Source: Nonomuraea rhodomycinica (lineage in GTDB: Bacteria; Actinomycetota; Actinomycetes; Streptosporangiales; Streptosporangiaceae). Taken from it: a stretch of 64,000 nt of DNA. Positions 56,472-64,000 of this stretch are shown in pieces (the first letter of the stretch is position 1; every line of letters starts with the position of its first letter). The DNA lies in the NCBI RefSeq assembly GCF_013363995.1, contig NZ_JABWGO010000001.1, positions 1,993,222-2,057,221 of the forward strand, read 5' to 3'. The notes beneath the pieces are model-generated. The model had not been told where the DNA came from. It ran no database searches and saw only the letters and a list, made by a program, of their open reading frames with translations. A program made the position numbers and the translations under genes.

Positions 56472-56558
56472 GTGTACGGCTCTCACCCACAAGGTGCGAT
56501 AACAGCTGACCATCCTGCTGCTGGCGCGGGCCCGCGGTCAGGGATCACACTGGCCGAC

Positions 56559-57572
56559 ATGACCGACGATTCCCCGTCCCAGCCGCCGGAGTCCGAGCCG
56601 TCCGGTCCGGCGCCCGGATCCGGACCGCAGCCCGGTCAGCCCGCTCCCCCGCCGTACGGGCGGCAGCCGTACGGGACGGACCCCCACGGCGCGCCGCCGC
56701 CGCAGGCCCCGTACCCGCCGCCGCCCCACGGCGGGCCGTCGGGTGAGCAGCGAGCCTACCCGCCGCCGCCCTACGGGCCGGGACCCATGACGGGCGATCA
56801 CGCCCCCTTCCCGCCTCACGGCTCGCCGCCGGGTGCGCAGGGTCCGTACGCCGGGCCGGGGCCGCGGGGTCCGTTCGGCGGATCGGGACCGCAGGGCCCG
56901 TACCCCGGGTCAGGGCCGCAGGGCCCGTACCCCGGGGCGGGTGGGCAGGGGGCGTACGCCGGGCAGCCCTTCGGCGGGTCCGGCCCGTACGGCGGCGGCC
57001 CGCTGTCCACGCCGTGGGTGAGCCCCAAGCTGCTGCGTCCCCCGCTGTGGTGGGCGTGGGCCGCCTGGGGGGTCGCGCTGGTGTGCGTGGTGGCCGGGGT
57101 GGCGCTGTTCGCCGGCGGCGTGAGCGCCACGGTGAACGGCGCGCTGCCGACGAAGACGTTCGCGGCGGACGAGACCGTCTCGGTGACCGTGGACCCCGCC
57201 GACGACCCGGTCGTGTACCTGGCCAGCGCCACCCCCGTCCAGTACACCTGCTCGGTCACCGGCGGCGACGGCAGGGGCCTGCTGGCCAGGCTGCCCGGCA
57301 CCATGACCGTCACCCAGGGCACGACCCGGTGGCAGGCCATCCTGGCCCTGAACGTGTCCAGGACGGGCGGCTACGTGCTCAAGTGCGGCACCCTGCAGTC
57401 CGTGGGGGCGCGCTTCGCGGTGGGCCCGTCCGTGGACGCCGGCGGGATCGCGGGCGGCGTGGCGGCGCTGGTGCTGCTGCCGGGCGCCGGGATCCTGCTG
57501 GCGCTCGTCGTGACGGTGGTCGTCCTGGTACGGCGCAGCTCCCACCGCAGGCGCCTCACCGCGGGCGGGTGA
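56559..57572 (+). CDS. Pro/Gly-rich two-helix membrane protein
   Basis: A 337-residue protein. The first ~150 residues are low-complexity Pro/Gly/Tyr-rich with GPxGPYPGSG repeats. Two helices (~165-190 and ~305-328) enclose an outer domain (~192-300) containing two Cys (YTCSV, LKCGT). The start ATG 56559 gives MTDDSPSQPPESE. The family is not recognised. The proline-rich head suggests a cytoplasmic interaction region. Confidence 0.65.
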   Translation: MTDDSPSQPPESEPSGPAPGSGPQPGQPAPPPYGRQPYGTDPHGAPPPQAPYPPPPHGGPSGEQRAYPPPPYGPGPMTGDHAPFPPHGSPPGAQGPYAGPGPRGPFGGSGPQGPYPGSGPQGPYPGAGGQGAYAGQPFGGSGPYGGGPLSTPWVSPKLLRPPLWWAWAAWGVALVCVVAGVALFAGGVSATVNGALPTKTFAADETVSVTVDPADDPVVYLASATPVQYTCSVTGGDGRGLLARLPGTMTVTQGTTRWQAILALNVSRTGGYVLKCGTLQSVGARFAVGPSVDAGGIAGGVAALVLLPGAGILLALVVTVVVLVRRSSHRRRLTAGG

Positions 57573-57590
57573 TTTGCTACGGTCCCCGGT

Positions 57591-58397
57591 GTGTACGACG
57601 GTGATGTTCTCGCGGGAAACTGGCGGCGTCCGGGCAAGGGCACGATCCCGAAGGTGCCCGCCGAAGCGGACCTCGTCGTGGAGGACGCCGAGAGCGGCTT
57701 CTGCGGCGCGGTCGTGGCCTGTGACAAGGAGGCCGTGACGCTGGAGGACCGCTTCGGCAGGCGGCGGCTGTTCCCGCTGGCGCCCGCCGCGTTCCTGCTG
57801 GAGGGCAAGGTCGTGACGCTGGTGCGGCCGGCCGCTGCGCCGCGCGGCGCGAGGCGCAGCGCGTCCGGGTCGATCGCGGTGGAGGGGCTGCGCGCCAAGG
57901 TCGCCAAGGAGAGCCGCATCTACGTCGAGGGGGTCCACGACGCCGCCCTCGTCGAGAAGATCTGGGGCCACGACCTGCGGGTGGAAGGCGTGGTGGTCGA
58001 GTACCTGGAGGGCGTCGACGACCTGCCCGCGATCGTCGACGAGTTCGGCCCCGGTCCGGGACGCCGGCTGGGCGTGCTGGTCGACCACCTGGTGCCCGGC
58101 TCCAAGGAGAGCCGCATCGCCGCCCAGGTGACCTCGCCGGACGTGCTCGTGGTGGGACACCCGTTCGTGGACGTCTGGCAGGCGGTCAAGCCGTCCGTGC
58201 TGCGCATCCCCGCCTGGCCGGAGGTGCCGCGCGGGGTGCCGTGGAAGGAGGGTGTGATCGCCGCCCTGGGCTGGGGCGTGGAGCCGGCCGAGGCGTGGCG
58301 GCGCATCCTCGGCTCCGTCTCCTCGTTCGCGGACCTGGAGCCCGAGTTGCTCGGCCGGGTGGAAGAGCTGATCGACTTCGTCACGGAGGCAGGATGA
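57591..58397 (+). CDS. DUF3097 family protein
   Basis: A 268-residue protein that is well conserved in actinobacteria (DUF3097). It begins YDGDVLAGNWRRPGK and has SRIYVEGVHDAALVEKIWG (a Toprim-like stretch, ~108-126), VDHLVPGSKESRIA and GHPFVDVWQAVKP. A Toprim-type nucleic-acid role is possible. The start is GTG 57591; it overlaps the next gene by 4 bases. Confidence 0.85.
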   Translation: MYDGDVLAGNWRRPGKGTIPKVPAEADLVVEDAESGFCGAVVACDKEAVTLEDRFGRRRLFPLAPAAFLLEGKVVTLVRPAAAPRGARRSASGSIAVEGLRAKVAKESRIYVEGVHDAALVEKIWGHDLRVEGVVVEYLEGVDDLPAIVDEFGPGPGRRLGVLVDHLVPGSKESRIAAQVTSPDVLVVGHPFVDVWQAVKPSVLRIPAWPEVPRGVPWKEGVIAALGWGVEPAEAWRRILGSVSSFADLEPELLGRVEELIDFVTEAG

Positions 58398-59071
58398 GTC
58401 AGGACCCGCCGCACCACCAGCCCGACGACGACGCCACCCGGCGCGTCCCCCGCCCGGAACCCGAGCCCGGCTACGGCGCCGGGCCGCGGTCCGGCGGCCA
58501 GGGCCACGGTTACGGCCAGCAGCCGCCCCCGCCGCCCGGATACCAACCACCCGGATACCCGCCGCCCGGCCACCAGCCGCCCGGCCAGCAACAATCCGGC
58601 CACCAGCAGCCCGGCCCCGGCTACGGCTACGGCTACCAGCAGCCGAGCGGGCCCGGCTACCCCGGCGACCCGGGACACCAGCAGCCCGGTCCCGGCTACG
58701 CGAACCCGTACCAGCGCCCGCCGCACCGGCCCGGCGTGTACGGCCCCCGTCCCGGCACGGACGACACCACGATGGCGATGCTCTCCCACCTGCTGGGACT
58801 GCTGGTCTCCTGGGTCGGCCCGCTGATCATCTACCTGATGAAGAAGGACGAGGCCCCCTACGTCCGGGACCAGGCGGCCGAGGCCCTGAACTTCCAGATC
58901 ACGATGTTCATCGGCTACGTGGTGGCGGGGATCCTGTCGATCTTCGTGATCGGGCTGCTCCTGTTCCCCGTCGTGTGGATCGTGTCGCTGATCTTCCACC
59001 TGCAGGCGGTCGTGGCCGCCAACCGGGGCGAGAACTACCGCTACCCGCTGTCCGTCCGCCTGGTCAGCTGA
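58394..59071 (+). CDS. DUF4870 membrane protein with Pro/Gly/Gln-rich head
   Basis: A 225-residue protein. The first ~120 residues are disordered Gly/Pro/Gln/Tyr repeats (GYQPPGYPPPGHQPPG). The C-terminal DUF4870 domain has three helices (~127-150, ~165-185, ~187-210) with MLSHLLGLL and DQAAEALNFQ. It overlaps the DUF3097 gene by 4 bases and the convergent hemW by 8 bases. Confidence 0.8.
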   Translation: MSQDPPHHQPDDDATRRVPRPEPEPGYGAGPRSGGQGHGYGQQPPPPPGYQPPGYPPPGHQPPGQQQSGHQQPGPGYGYGYQQPSGPGYPGDPGHQQPGPGYANPYQRPPHRPGVYGPRPGTDDTTMAMLSHLLGLLVSWVGPLIIYLMKKDEAPYVRDQAAEALNFQITMFIGYVVAGILSIFVIGLLLFPVVWIVSLIFHLQAVVAANRGENYRYPLSVRLVS

Positions 59072-60284
59072 CCATGTCGCGGACCAGCGCGTCCGCGAGC
59101 AACCGGCCCTTCAGGGTGAGCACCATGCGACCGGCCTTGAACTCCTCGGGCCGCAGCAGCCCGTCCGCGAGCGCGGCGGCGACGGCCGTACGGGCGCGCG
59201 GCGCGACGTCGGCGAGCGGATAGCCGGACACCAGCCGGAGCTCCAGCATGAGGCGCTCCGTCTCGCGGTCGTCTTCGGAGAGCACCTCGCGCGCGTGGGC
59301 GGGCGAGGTGCCGGCGGCCAGGCGCTGGGCGTAGGCGGCCGGGTGCTTGACGTTCCACCAGCGGGTGCCGCCCACGTGGCTGTGGGCCCCGGGGCCGGCG
59401 GCCCACCAGTCGCCGCCGGTCCAGTAGAGCAGGTTGTGCCGGCAGCGGGCGGCCTCGGACGTGGCCCAGTTCGACACCTCGTACCACTGGAACCCGGCCT
59501 CGCCGAGCATCGCGTCGGCGATCTGGTAGCGGTCGGCGGCCACGTCGTCGTCGGGCATGGGCAGCTCGCCGCGCCGGATGCGGGCCGCCAGGCGGGTGCC
59601 GTCCTCGACGATGAGGGAGTACGCGGAGACGTGGTCGGGCTCGGCCTCGACGGCGGCCGCGAGGGAGGCCCGCCAGTCGTCGTCGGACTCTCCGGGCGTG
59701 CTGTAGATGAGGTCGAGGTTGACGTGCTCGAACCCGGCCTTGCGCGCCTCCTGGACGGCCTGCGCGGCCCGGCCCGGGGTGTGGTGGCGGTCGAGGACCT
59801 TGAGCACGTGCTCGCGGGCGCTCTGCATGCCGAAGCTGACGCGGGTGAAGCCGCCCTCGCGCAGGCTCTCCAGGTACGCGGGGTCGACGGACTCGGGGTT
59901 GGCCTCGGTGGTGACCTCCGCCCCCGGCGCGAGGCCGAACTCCGCGCCGATGGCCGCGAGGATCCGGGCGAGGTCGGCCGGGGGGAGCAGCGTGGGCGTG
60001 CCGCCGCCGAAGAACACCGTCCGGACCGGGAGATCGGCGTCGCCGAGCACCCGCCGCGCCAGCCGCACCTCCTGCAGGACCGTGTCGGCGTAGTCGCGCT
60101 GCGAGGCGCCGGGACCCAGCTCGGCGGCGGTGTAGGTGTTGAAGTCGCAGTAGCCGCAGCGCGTCACGCAGAACGGCACGTGGACGTAGAAGCCGAACGG
60201 GCGCTCGCCGAGGCCGCGCAGCGCGCTCTCGGGCAGCTCGCCCGAGGCGGGCGCGGCTTCGCCGTCGGGCAGGGTGGATGGCAC
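59064..60284 (-). CDS. hemW: Heme chaperone HemW (radical SAM)
   Basis: A 406-residue radical SAM protein of the HemW/coproporphyrinogen III oxidase-like family, which binds and transfers heme. The cluster motif is HVPFCVTRCGYCDFNTY (CxxxCxxC), followed by FFGGGTPTLL and NLDLIYSTPGES. GTG 60284 is the only usable start, with GGAGG unusually close (1 base). In actinobacteria it usually lies near hrcA-dnaJ, as here. Confidence 0.9.
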   Translation of the reverse strand: MPSTLPDGEAAPASGELPESALRGLGERPFGFYVHVPFCVTRCGYCDFNTYTAAELGPGASQRDYADTVLQEVRLARRVLGDADLPVRTVFFGGGTPTLLPPADLARILAAIGAEFGLAPGAEVTTEANPESVDPAYLESLREGGFTRVSFGMQSAREHVLKVLDRHHTPGRAAQAVQEARKAGFEHVNLDLIYSTPGESDDDWRASLAAAVEAEPDHVSAYSLIVEDGTRLAARIRRGELPMPDDDVAADRYQIADAMLGEAGFQWYEVSNWATSEAARCRHNLLYWTGGDWWAAGPGAHSHVGGTRWWNVKHPAAYAQRLAAGTSPAHAREVLSEDDRETERLMLELRLVSGYPLADVAPRARTAVAAALADGLLRPEEFKAGRMVLTLKGRLLADALVRDMVS

Positions 60285-60364
60285 GCCTCCAGTCTGCCCG
60301 TCCGCGGCGACTGCCCTGACCACCGCCGGTCCCGGACCGCCGCGCCGCCGCGCCGTCCGCGGGC

Positions 60365-61000
60365 TCAGGCCAGGGAGCCGCCCAGCACCCGGGCTGCCAC
60401 GTCGTCCCAGAACGCGGCGCGCTCGGGGACGGCGAGCACGCGCCGCATCAGCTCCTTGTCGCCGTGGAAGGCCCGGAACGCCTCGGCCACCGTCACCCCG
60501 TCGCGGGGCCTGTGGAGGACGCGCACACCGTCCCCGACGCCGAGTTCGCCGGCCTCCACCACCTTCAGGTACGCGCCCGGCCGTCCGGCGTCCGTGAACC
60601 GGCGCACCCATCCCGGCTCGTCCATCCAGTTGCGGAACACGACGCACGGCACCCGGGGACCGCTGACCTCCAGCACGGCCGACCCGACGCGCCATCGCTC
60701 CCCGAGCAGGGCGCCGTTGACGTCGAGTCCCTCGGTCGTCAGGTTCTCGCCGAAGCGGCCGTCACGGAGCCGGCGCCCCAGCTCGCCCTCCCACCAGTCG
60801 TAGTCCTCGCGGGCGTACGCGTAGACGGCGTGGTCCTCGCCGCCGTGGTTGACCAGGTCGCCCCGCCCGTCTCCGGCCAGTCCCTCAGGACGCGCCTCCA
60901 CCCGGTGGAGCACCGGGGACTTGTCGATCGCCGTGCGCCCGGTCTTGCCCGCCCAGGCAGCATCCACCACTTTCCCGACATTTACCGAGATGACCCGCAT
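60365..61000 (-). CDS. MOSC domain protein (YiiM-like)
   Basis: A 211-residue protein with a MOSC domain (~25-160): HRVEARPEGLAGDGRGDLVNHGG, FGENLTTEGLDVNGALLGERW and the key Cys in GPRVPCVVF. A 3-alpha tail (~165-211) is typical of YiiM. It is likely a molybdenum-cofactor-linked reductase of N-hydroxylated compounds. The nearby FdhD-like remnant (12.8 kb) also concerns molybdoenzymes but is distant. Confidence 0.88.
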   Translation of the reverse strand: MRVISVNVGKVVDAAWAGKTGRTAIDKSPVLHRVEARPEGLAGDGRGDLVNHGGEDHAVYAYAREDYDWWEGELGRRLRDGRFGENLTTEGLDVNGALLGERWRVGSAVLEVSGPRVPCVVFRNWMDEPGWVRRFTDAGRPGAYLKVVEAGELGVGDGVRVLHRPRDGVTVAEAFRAFHGDKELMRRVLAVPERAAFWDDVAARVLGGSLA

Positions 61001-61095
61001 GGCGCTGACGCTAACCGAGCGATCAGCCGACGGCGACTCCTTTTCCGCCGGTCAGCACGGTCGCGGCCAGGCCCGGGGAGCGGCCGGAGGCGGGG

Positions 61096-61551
61096 TCAGA
61101 GGTCCTCCGGCATGTCGGTCATCGCGTTGAGGAGGGGGACGAGCTGCTCCTCCTCGTAGTCGAGGTGCGCCTCCAGCTCGCGGGCGAGCCGCTCCAGTTC
61201 CTCCCCCACCTCGGCCGCGACGTCCGCCCCGCCCTCCGGGGGTTCGCCTGAGCCGGCCAGGGTCCTGATGCGGGCCAGGAGCCGGGCCACCACCCGGTGC
61301 TCGTCCCGCAGGCGGTCGAGGACGGCGGCGAGTTCGGGGTGCAGGCCGTCCAGGTGCGGGAAGAGCACGTCGTCCTCGCCGCTGTGATGGGCGTGCAGGG
61401 CCTCGCAGAACGTCAGGCAGTGCTCCCGCAGGGCGGGCGCCCGCATGGACCCGCTCCGCAGCTCCGCGAGGTCGCGGCGGAACGTGTCGTGCAGCTTCAC
61501 CAGTTCGTCGCCCCAGGCGATCGCGCGCTCGGCCCCCTCGCCGCCGTTCAC
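61096..61551 (-). CDS. Hemerythrin domain protein
   Basis: A 151-residue hemerythrin-like four-helix protein with metal-ligand His/Glu: ELVKLHDTFRRDL (His ~20), LHAHHSGEDDVLFPHL, LRDEHRVVARLL and HLDYEEEQLVPLL. It could bind O2, NO or iron. GTG 61551 is chosen because GGAGGAG lies 5 bases upstream. The frame stays open back to GTG 61668, which overlaps the exporter stop, through a 24-nt tandem repeat; that longer N-terminus is less likely. Confidence 0.85.
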   Translation of the reverse strand: MNGGEGAERAIAWGDELVKLHDTFRRDLAELRSGSMRAPALREHCLTFCEALHAHHSGEDDVLFPHLDGLHPELAAVLDRLRDEHRVVARLLARIRTLAGSGEPPEGGADVAAEVGEELERLARELEAHLDYEEEQLVPLLNAMTDMPEDL

Positions 61552-61644
61552 GTCGTCTCCTCCGCCGCCCCTCACACCGCGCTCCCCGTCGCCCCTCACA
61601 CCGGGCTCTTCGTCGCCGGTCACGCCGCGTTCCCCGTCTCCTGT
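61549..61644 (-). repeat. Four 24-nt repeats over the hemerythrin start
   Basis: Units start at 61549, 61573, 61597 and 61621, with a decayed partial copy to ~61659. Example units begin CACACCGCGCTCCCCGTCGC and CACACCGGGCTCTTCGTCGC. The first unit contains the chosen hemerythrin start codon. If translated from GTG 61668 it would give an 8-residue repeat (V-T/R-G-D-x-E-x-G). Confidence 0.7.
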
Positions 61645-61664
61645 CACGTCCTGTCCTCTCACGC

Positions 61665-63038
61665 TCACGCCGCCCCGCCTGCCGTCGCCCGTGGGGTTTC
61701 CGCCGTCACGAGGGCCGGCGTGCGGGCGAGCGCTCCCTGCGCGAAGGCGAACAGCGCGGAGACCAGGGCCGCGATCGCCGAGACGGCGAAGCTCCACCCC
61801 GCCCCCGCGCCGGACGACACCGCCGCCGTGACCGCGCCGGCCACGCTGCTGCCGACCACCCGGACCAGCGAGTTCACCCCTCCGGCAGCCGCCGTCTTGG
61901 CGGGTTCGACGTGCTGGACGGCCATCGTGCCGAGCGCCGCGTACCCGAGGCCGATCCCGAGCCCGAGCACGGTCGCCGCCCCGTACAGGGTCGCCGGAGA
62001 CCCGTGCGAGACGCTCAGCCAGAGCGCCGCGACGGCCACGACCGACGAGCCCGCGCCGACCAGCGACGAGGCGCTGAAGCGGCGCATCAGCCGGCCGGCG
62101 AGCAGCGAGACGGCCAGCATCAGCAGCGCCGTCGGCAGCAGGTACAGGCCGACCTGGAGCACCGAGGCGCCGAGCCGGCCCTGGGCGACGGACGACAGCG
62201 TGGTGATGACGCCGAACAGCGCGAACCCGAGCAGCAGCGAGGCCACGGTCGCCCCGACGGTCCCCCGGTGCAGCAGCATCGGCAGCTCGATGAGCGGCGC
62301 CGCGACGCGCCGGGCCGACAGCACCCAGGCCGCGCACAGCACGACGCTCCCCGCCAGCAGCCCCAGGGTCGCCGCCGACGTCCAGCCCCAGACCGTCCCC
62401 TTGCTCACGGCCAGCAGCAGGCAGACCAGCCAGGCGGCCGTCAACGCCGCGCCGGCGAAGTCGGGGCGCGCGCCCGGCGCGGGCCGGAGGGGCTCGTGGA
62501 CGAACACGGCGACGAGCCCTGTTCCGGCGGCCGCGAGTCCGGCCAGCACCCAGAACAGCGCCTGGTAGCCGCCTCCGACCAGCCCGGCGAGGATCATGCC
62601 GCCTCCGCTGCCGACGCCCATCATGGCGCTCAGCACGCCGATCGCCGTGGGCAGCCGGTCACGCGGCACCTCGTGCCGGGCGATCCCCATGGCGAGGGGC
62701 AGCAGCGGCGCGGCGAAGCCCTGGAGCACGCGGCCGACGACGACCCCGGCGAGCGTGGTCGCCAGCGCGGCGACGACCGATCCGGCGACGAGCAGGCCGA
62801 GCGACACGATGGCGACGCGCCGCCGCCCGTACAGGTCGCCGAGGCGCGACAGGAGCGGGATGGAGATCGCCCCGGAGAGCAGCGAGGCGGTCACGGTCCA
62901 GGAGGCGGACGTCATCGACGTATGGAGGTCGCGTTGCAGCGCGGGCAGCAGCGGCACCACGGCCGTCATCTGCAGGGTGCCGACGGCCACGCCGAAGGCG
63001 AGGACGCACACGGCCGCCCACGGTGACTTTTTATACAT
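61665..63038 (-). CDS. MFS exporter (DHA2/EmrB-like)
   Basis: A 457-residue major facilitator protein with 12-14 helices. Motif A is SRLGDLYGRRRVAI (~67-80). The first helices (AVVPLLPALQRDL; SASWTVTASLL) resemble drug:H+ antiporters. ATG 63038 begins MYKKSPWAAV. The TetR operator covers the start codon, so the mRNA is probably leaderless or has a very short leader. Likely drug or toxin efflux; the substrate is unknown. Confidence 0.88.
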   Translation of the reverse strand: MYKKSPWAAVCVLAFGVAVGTLQMTAVVPLLPALQRDLHTSMTSASWTVTASLLSGAISIPLLSRLGDLYGRRRVAIVSLGLLVAGSVVAALATTLAGVVVGRVLQGFAAPLLPLAMGIARHEVPRDRLPTAIGVLSAMMGVGSGGGMILAGLVGGGYQALFWVLAGLAAAGTGLVAVFVHEPLRPAPGARPDFAGAALTAAWLVCLLLAVSKGTVWGWTSAATLGLLAGSVVLCAAWVLSARRVAAPLIELPMLLHRGTVGATVASLLLGFALFGVITTLSSVAQGRLGASVLQVGLYLLPTALLMLAVSLLAGRLMRRFSASSLVGAGSSVVAVAALWLSVSHGSPATLYGAATVLGLGIGLGYAALGTMAVQHVEPAKTAAAGGVNSLVRVVGSSVAGAVTAAVSSGAGAGWSFAVSAIAALVSALFAFAQGALARTPALVTAETPRATAGGAA

Positions 63039-63049
63039 GTATAGAAAGT
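63026..63049. promoter_or_regulatory. TetR operator shared by the exporter and its regulator
   Basis: A 24-bp inverted repeat, ACTTTTTATACA / TGTATAGAAAGT, with 11 of 12 pairs matching (core TATACATGTATA, 63032-63043). It covers the exporter start codon and ends 11 bases before the tetR start, so one regulator dimer would shut both genes. Confidence 0.8.
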
Positions 63050-63060
63050 AACATGACAGC

Positions 63061-63711
63061 ATGCCGGCGCGCACGGGGCGGCCCCCCAAGATCTCGAAGA
63101 CGGACATCCTCACCGCGGCCCACCGCGTGATCGACGAGGAGGGCACGCAGGCCCTGACCATGCGCCGGCTGGCCCGCGAGGTCGGCACGACGCCGATGGC
63201 GCTCTACCACCACGTACGCGACAAGGACGAGCTGCTCCTGCTGCTGCTCGACGAGTACGCCGCCGGAGTGCCGAGGCCGGAGCCGCCGGCCGGGGCGGGG
63301 CCGGGCGAGCGGGTGGTGGCCGCCGCCGTGGCCATGCGCGAGGCGCTGACGAGGGTGCCGTGGATCGTGGAGGTGCTCAGGGCCGACGACCTGATGTCGG
63401 CCCGCGCCCTGTGGTACCCGGAGGAGATCATCGACGCGGCCGTCCAGGCGGGGCTGACACCGGAGGACGCCGTGGACGCGTACCGGATCATCTGGCACTA
63501 CACGGCCGGGGAGATCAGTGCGCGCTCGGCCGCCGCCCGCCGCCGCGAGGACGACCGGCCGACGCACCGGGGCCGGGTGTTCGAGGACCTCGACGCGACC
63601 CGGCTGCCCCGCCTGGCCGCGCTCGGCCCGCGCTGGGAGGAGCTGACCTCCCGCGACACGTACGACAAGGGGATCCGAGCCCTGGTCCGCGGCCTGCTGC
63701 CGCGCCCCTGA
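63061..63711 (+). CDS. TetR-family regulator
   Basis: A 216-residue repressor. The N-terminal helix-turn-helix is LTMRRLAREVGTTPMALYHHV (~35-55, in parts), followed by a TetR_C ligand domain. It is divergent from the exporter with a strong operator between the start codons, so it most likely represses exporter expression until a ligand binds. Confidence 0.9.
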   Translation: MPARTGRPPKISKTDILTAAHRVIDEEGTQALTMRRLAREVGTTPMALYHHVRDKDELLLLLLDEYAAGVPRPEPPAGAGPGERVVAAAVAMREALTRVPWIVEVLRADDLMSARALWYPEEIIDAAVQAGLTPEDAVDAYRIIWHYTAGEISARSAAARRREDDRPTHRGRVFEDLDATRLPRLAALGPRWEELTSRDTYDKGIRALVRGLLPRP

Positions 63712-63778
63712 GCCGCCCCCGCCACCAGAACCGCGTCGCGCCCGGACCGGCCTCAGCGGGACGCGAGGCGGGGGCCGG

Positions 63779-63823
63779 GCCCGTCGGCCGCGGCTCTCAC
63801 CCGAAGGCCGCCCGCCGACGGGC
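63779..63823. terminator. Hairpin after the tetR gene
   Basis: GCCCGTCGGC (63779-63788) pairs with GCCGACGGGC (63814-63823), 10 bp, with a 25-base loop holding further GC pairing. It lies between convergent stops (tetR and the right-edge gene). Confidence 0.4.
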
Positions 63824-63828
63824 GGGCG

Positions 63829-64000
63829 TCAGCCCCGGGTGCCGTCGCGGTCGCGGGCCGCCGGGGCCGCGAAGTTGAGCTGCGACTCGGCGTCGAAGCC
63901 CGCGAGCTGTAACAGCTTCTCCAGCGCGGCCTGCCGCGTCTCCTCCACGGTCTCGCCCCGCTCGCCGAAGCAGTCGGCCGCCACGTCGAGCACGGCCATG
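63829..64000 (-). CDS. C-terminal end of an unknown gene at the right edge
   Basis: An open minus-strand frame ends with TGA at 63831-63829 and is still open at the window edge. The last 56 residues begin MAVLDVAADCFGERGETVEE and include ALEKLLQLAGFDAESQLNF. It could start at the ATG at 63999 or continue beyond the edge. The family is not recognised. Confidence 0.5.
   Translation of the reverse strand, partial: MAVLDVAADCFGERGETVEETRQAALEKLLQLAGFDAESQLNFAAPAARDRDGTRG

Noticed and set aside
61552..62337. Long upstream extension of the hemerythrin frame
   Set aside because: Most of it is antisense or shifted relative to the MFS exporter; a good ribosome site marks GTG 61551 as the likely start.

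Overview
The window is a stretch of chromosome from a high-GC, Gram-positive actinomycete. Base composition is uniformly GC-rich, GTG starts and 4-base ATGA/GTGA overlaps are common, and several promoters appear to give leaderless transcripts. The gene content matches the core chromosome of sporoactinomycetes: dnaG/dgt/ppdK, glyS/znu-zur/uppS/recO, leuA/era/ybeY/phoH, and rsmE/dnaJ/hrcA/hemW. The gene styles suggest a Streptosporangiaceae-like organism (for example Nonomuraea or relatives); this is inference, since no 16S or phylogenetic marker search was possible. No tRNA, rRNA, CRISPR array, insertion sequence or prophage was seen.

Layout. 1-5.8 kb: partial dnaG, a LytM-like lipoprotein without catalytic residues, an FAD oxidoreductase, dgt, and a M48 protease. 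5.9-10.2 kb: pyruvate phosphate dikinase divergent from a solitary QcrB-like cytochrome b, with tandem GntR-type palindromes between them. 10.3-13.3 kb: glyS, two small genes, and an 826-base decayed region with an apparent fdhD remnant. 13.3-17.2 kb: a Zur-controlled znuACB-zur operon and a DMT exporter. 17.3-22.2 kb: a CGNR regulator, trmO, uppS, recO, and a two-gene CDP-alcohol phosphotransferase cluster. 22.2-26.2 kb: a beta-glucan locus with a secreted GH16-CBM6 enzyme behind twin palindromic operators, and a single polypeptide fusing a GH1 beta-glucosidase to a complete LacI-family regulator. 26.4-29.1 kb: an Lrp regulator, an amidinohydrolase and rocD, likely an arginine-to-glutamate route. 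29.2-33.0 kb: methyltransferase, PhoD-like phosphatase, glutamate dehydrogenase. 33.1-37.0 kb: secreted trypsin-like protease and a TetR-controlled three-gene operon. 37.1-40.1 kb: leuA with a leucine leader peptide, ddaH, DUF2630.

40.2-44.5 kb: an MHS-family permease, an OmpR/HK two-component system and a TAXI-type binding lipoprotein, together suggesting carboxylate sensing and uptake. 44.5-51.9 kb: Mut7-C RNase-like protein and the era-nudix-CDA-like block, CorC/ybeY/phoH, and HIT. 52.2-53.4 kb: SigE-type sigma factor with a membrane partner. 53.5-56.5 kb: rsmE and a CIRCE-controlled hrcA-dnaJ operon. 56.6-61.6 kb: proline-rich membrane proteins, DUF3097, hemW, MOSC, hemerythrin. 61.7-64 kb: an MFS exporter and divergent TetR regulator sharing an operator, then a partial gene at the right edge.

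The most unusual items are the GH1-LacI fusion with candidate operators at the neighbouring GH16 gene; short tandem repeats (16-27 nt units) that repeatedly lie over stop or start codons at gene junctions; the solitary cytochrome b with a changed Qo-site motif; and an amidinohydrolase-rocD pair that may be an arginine dihydrolase route rather than a dimethylargininase.
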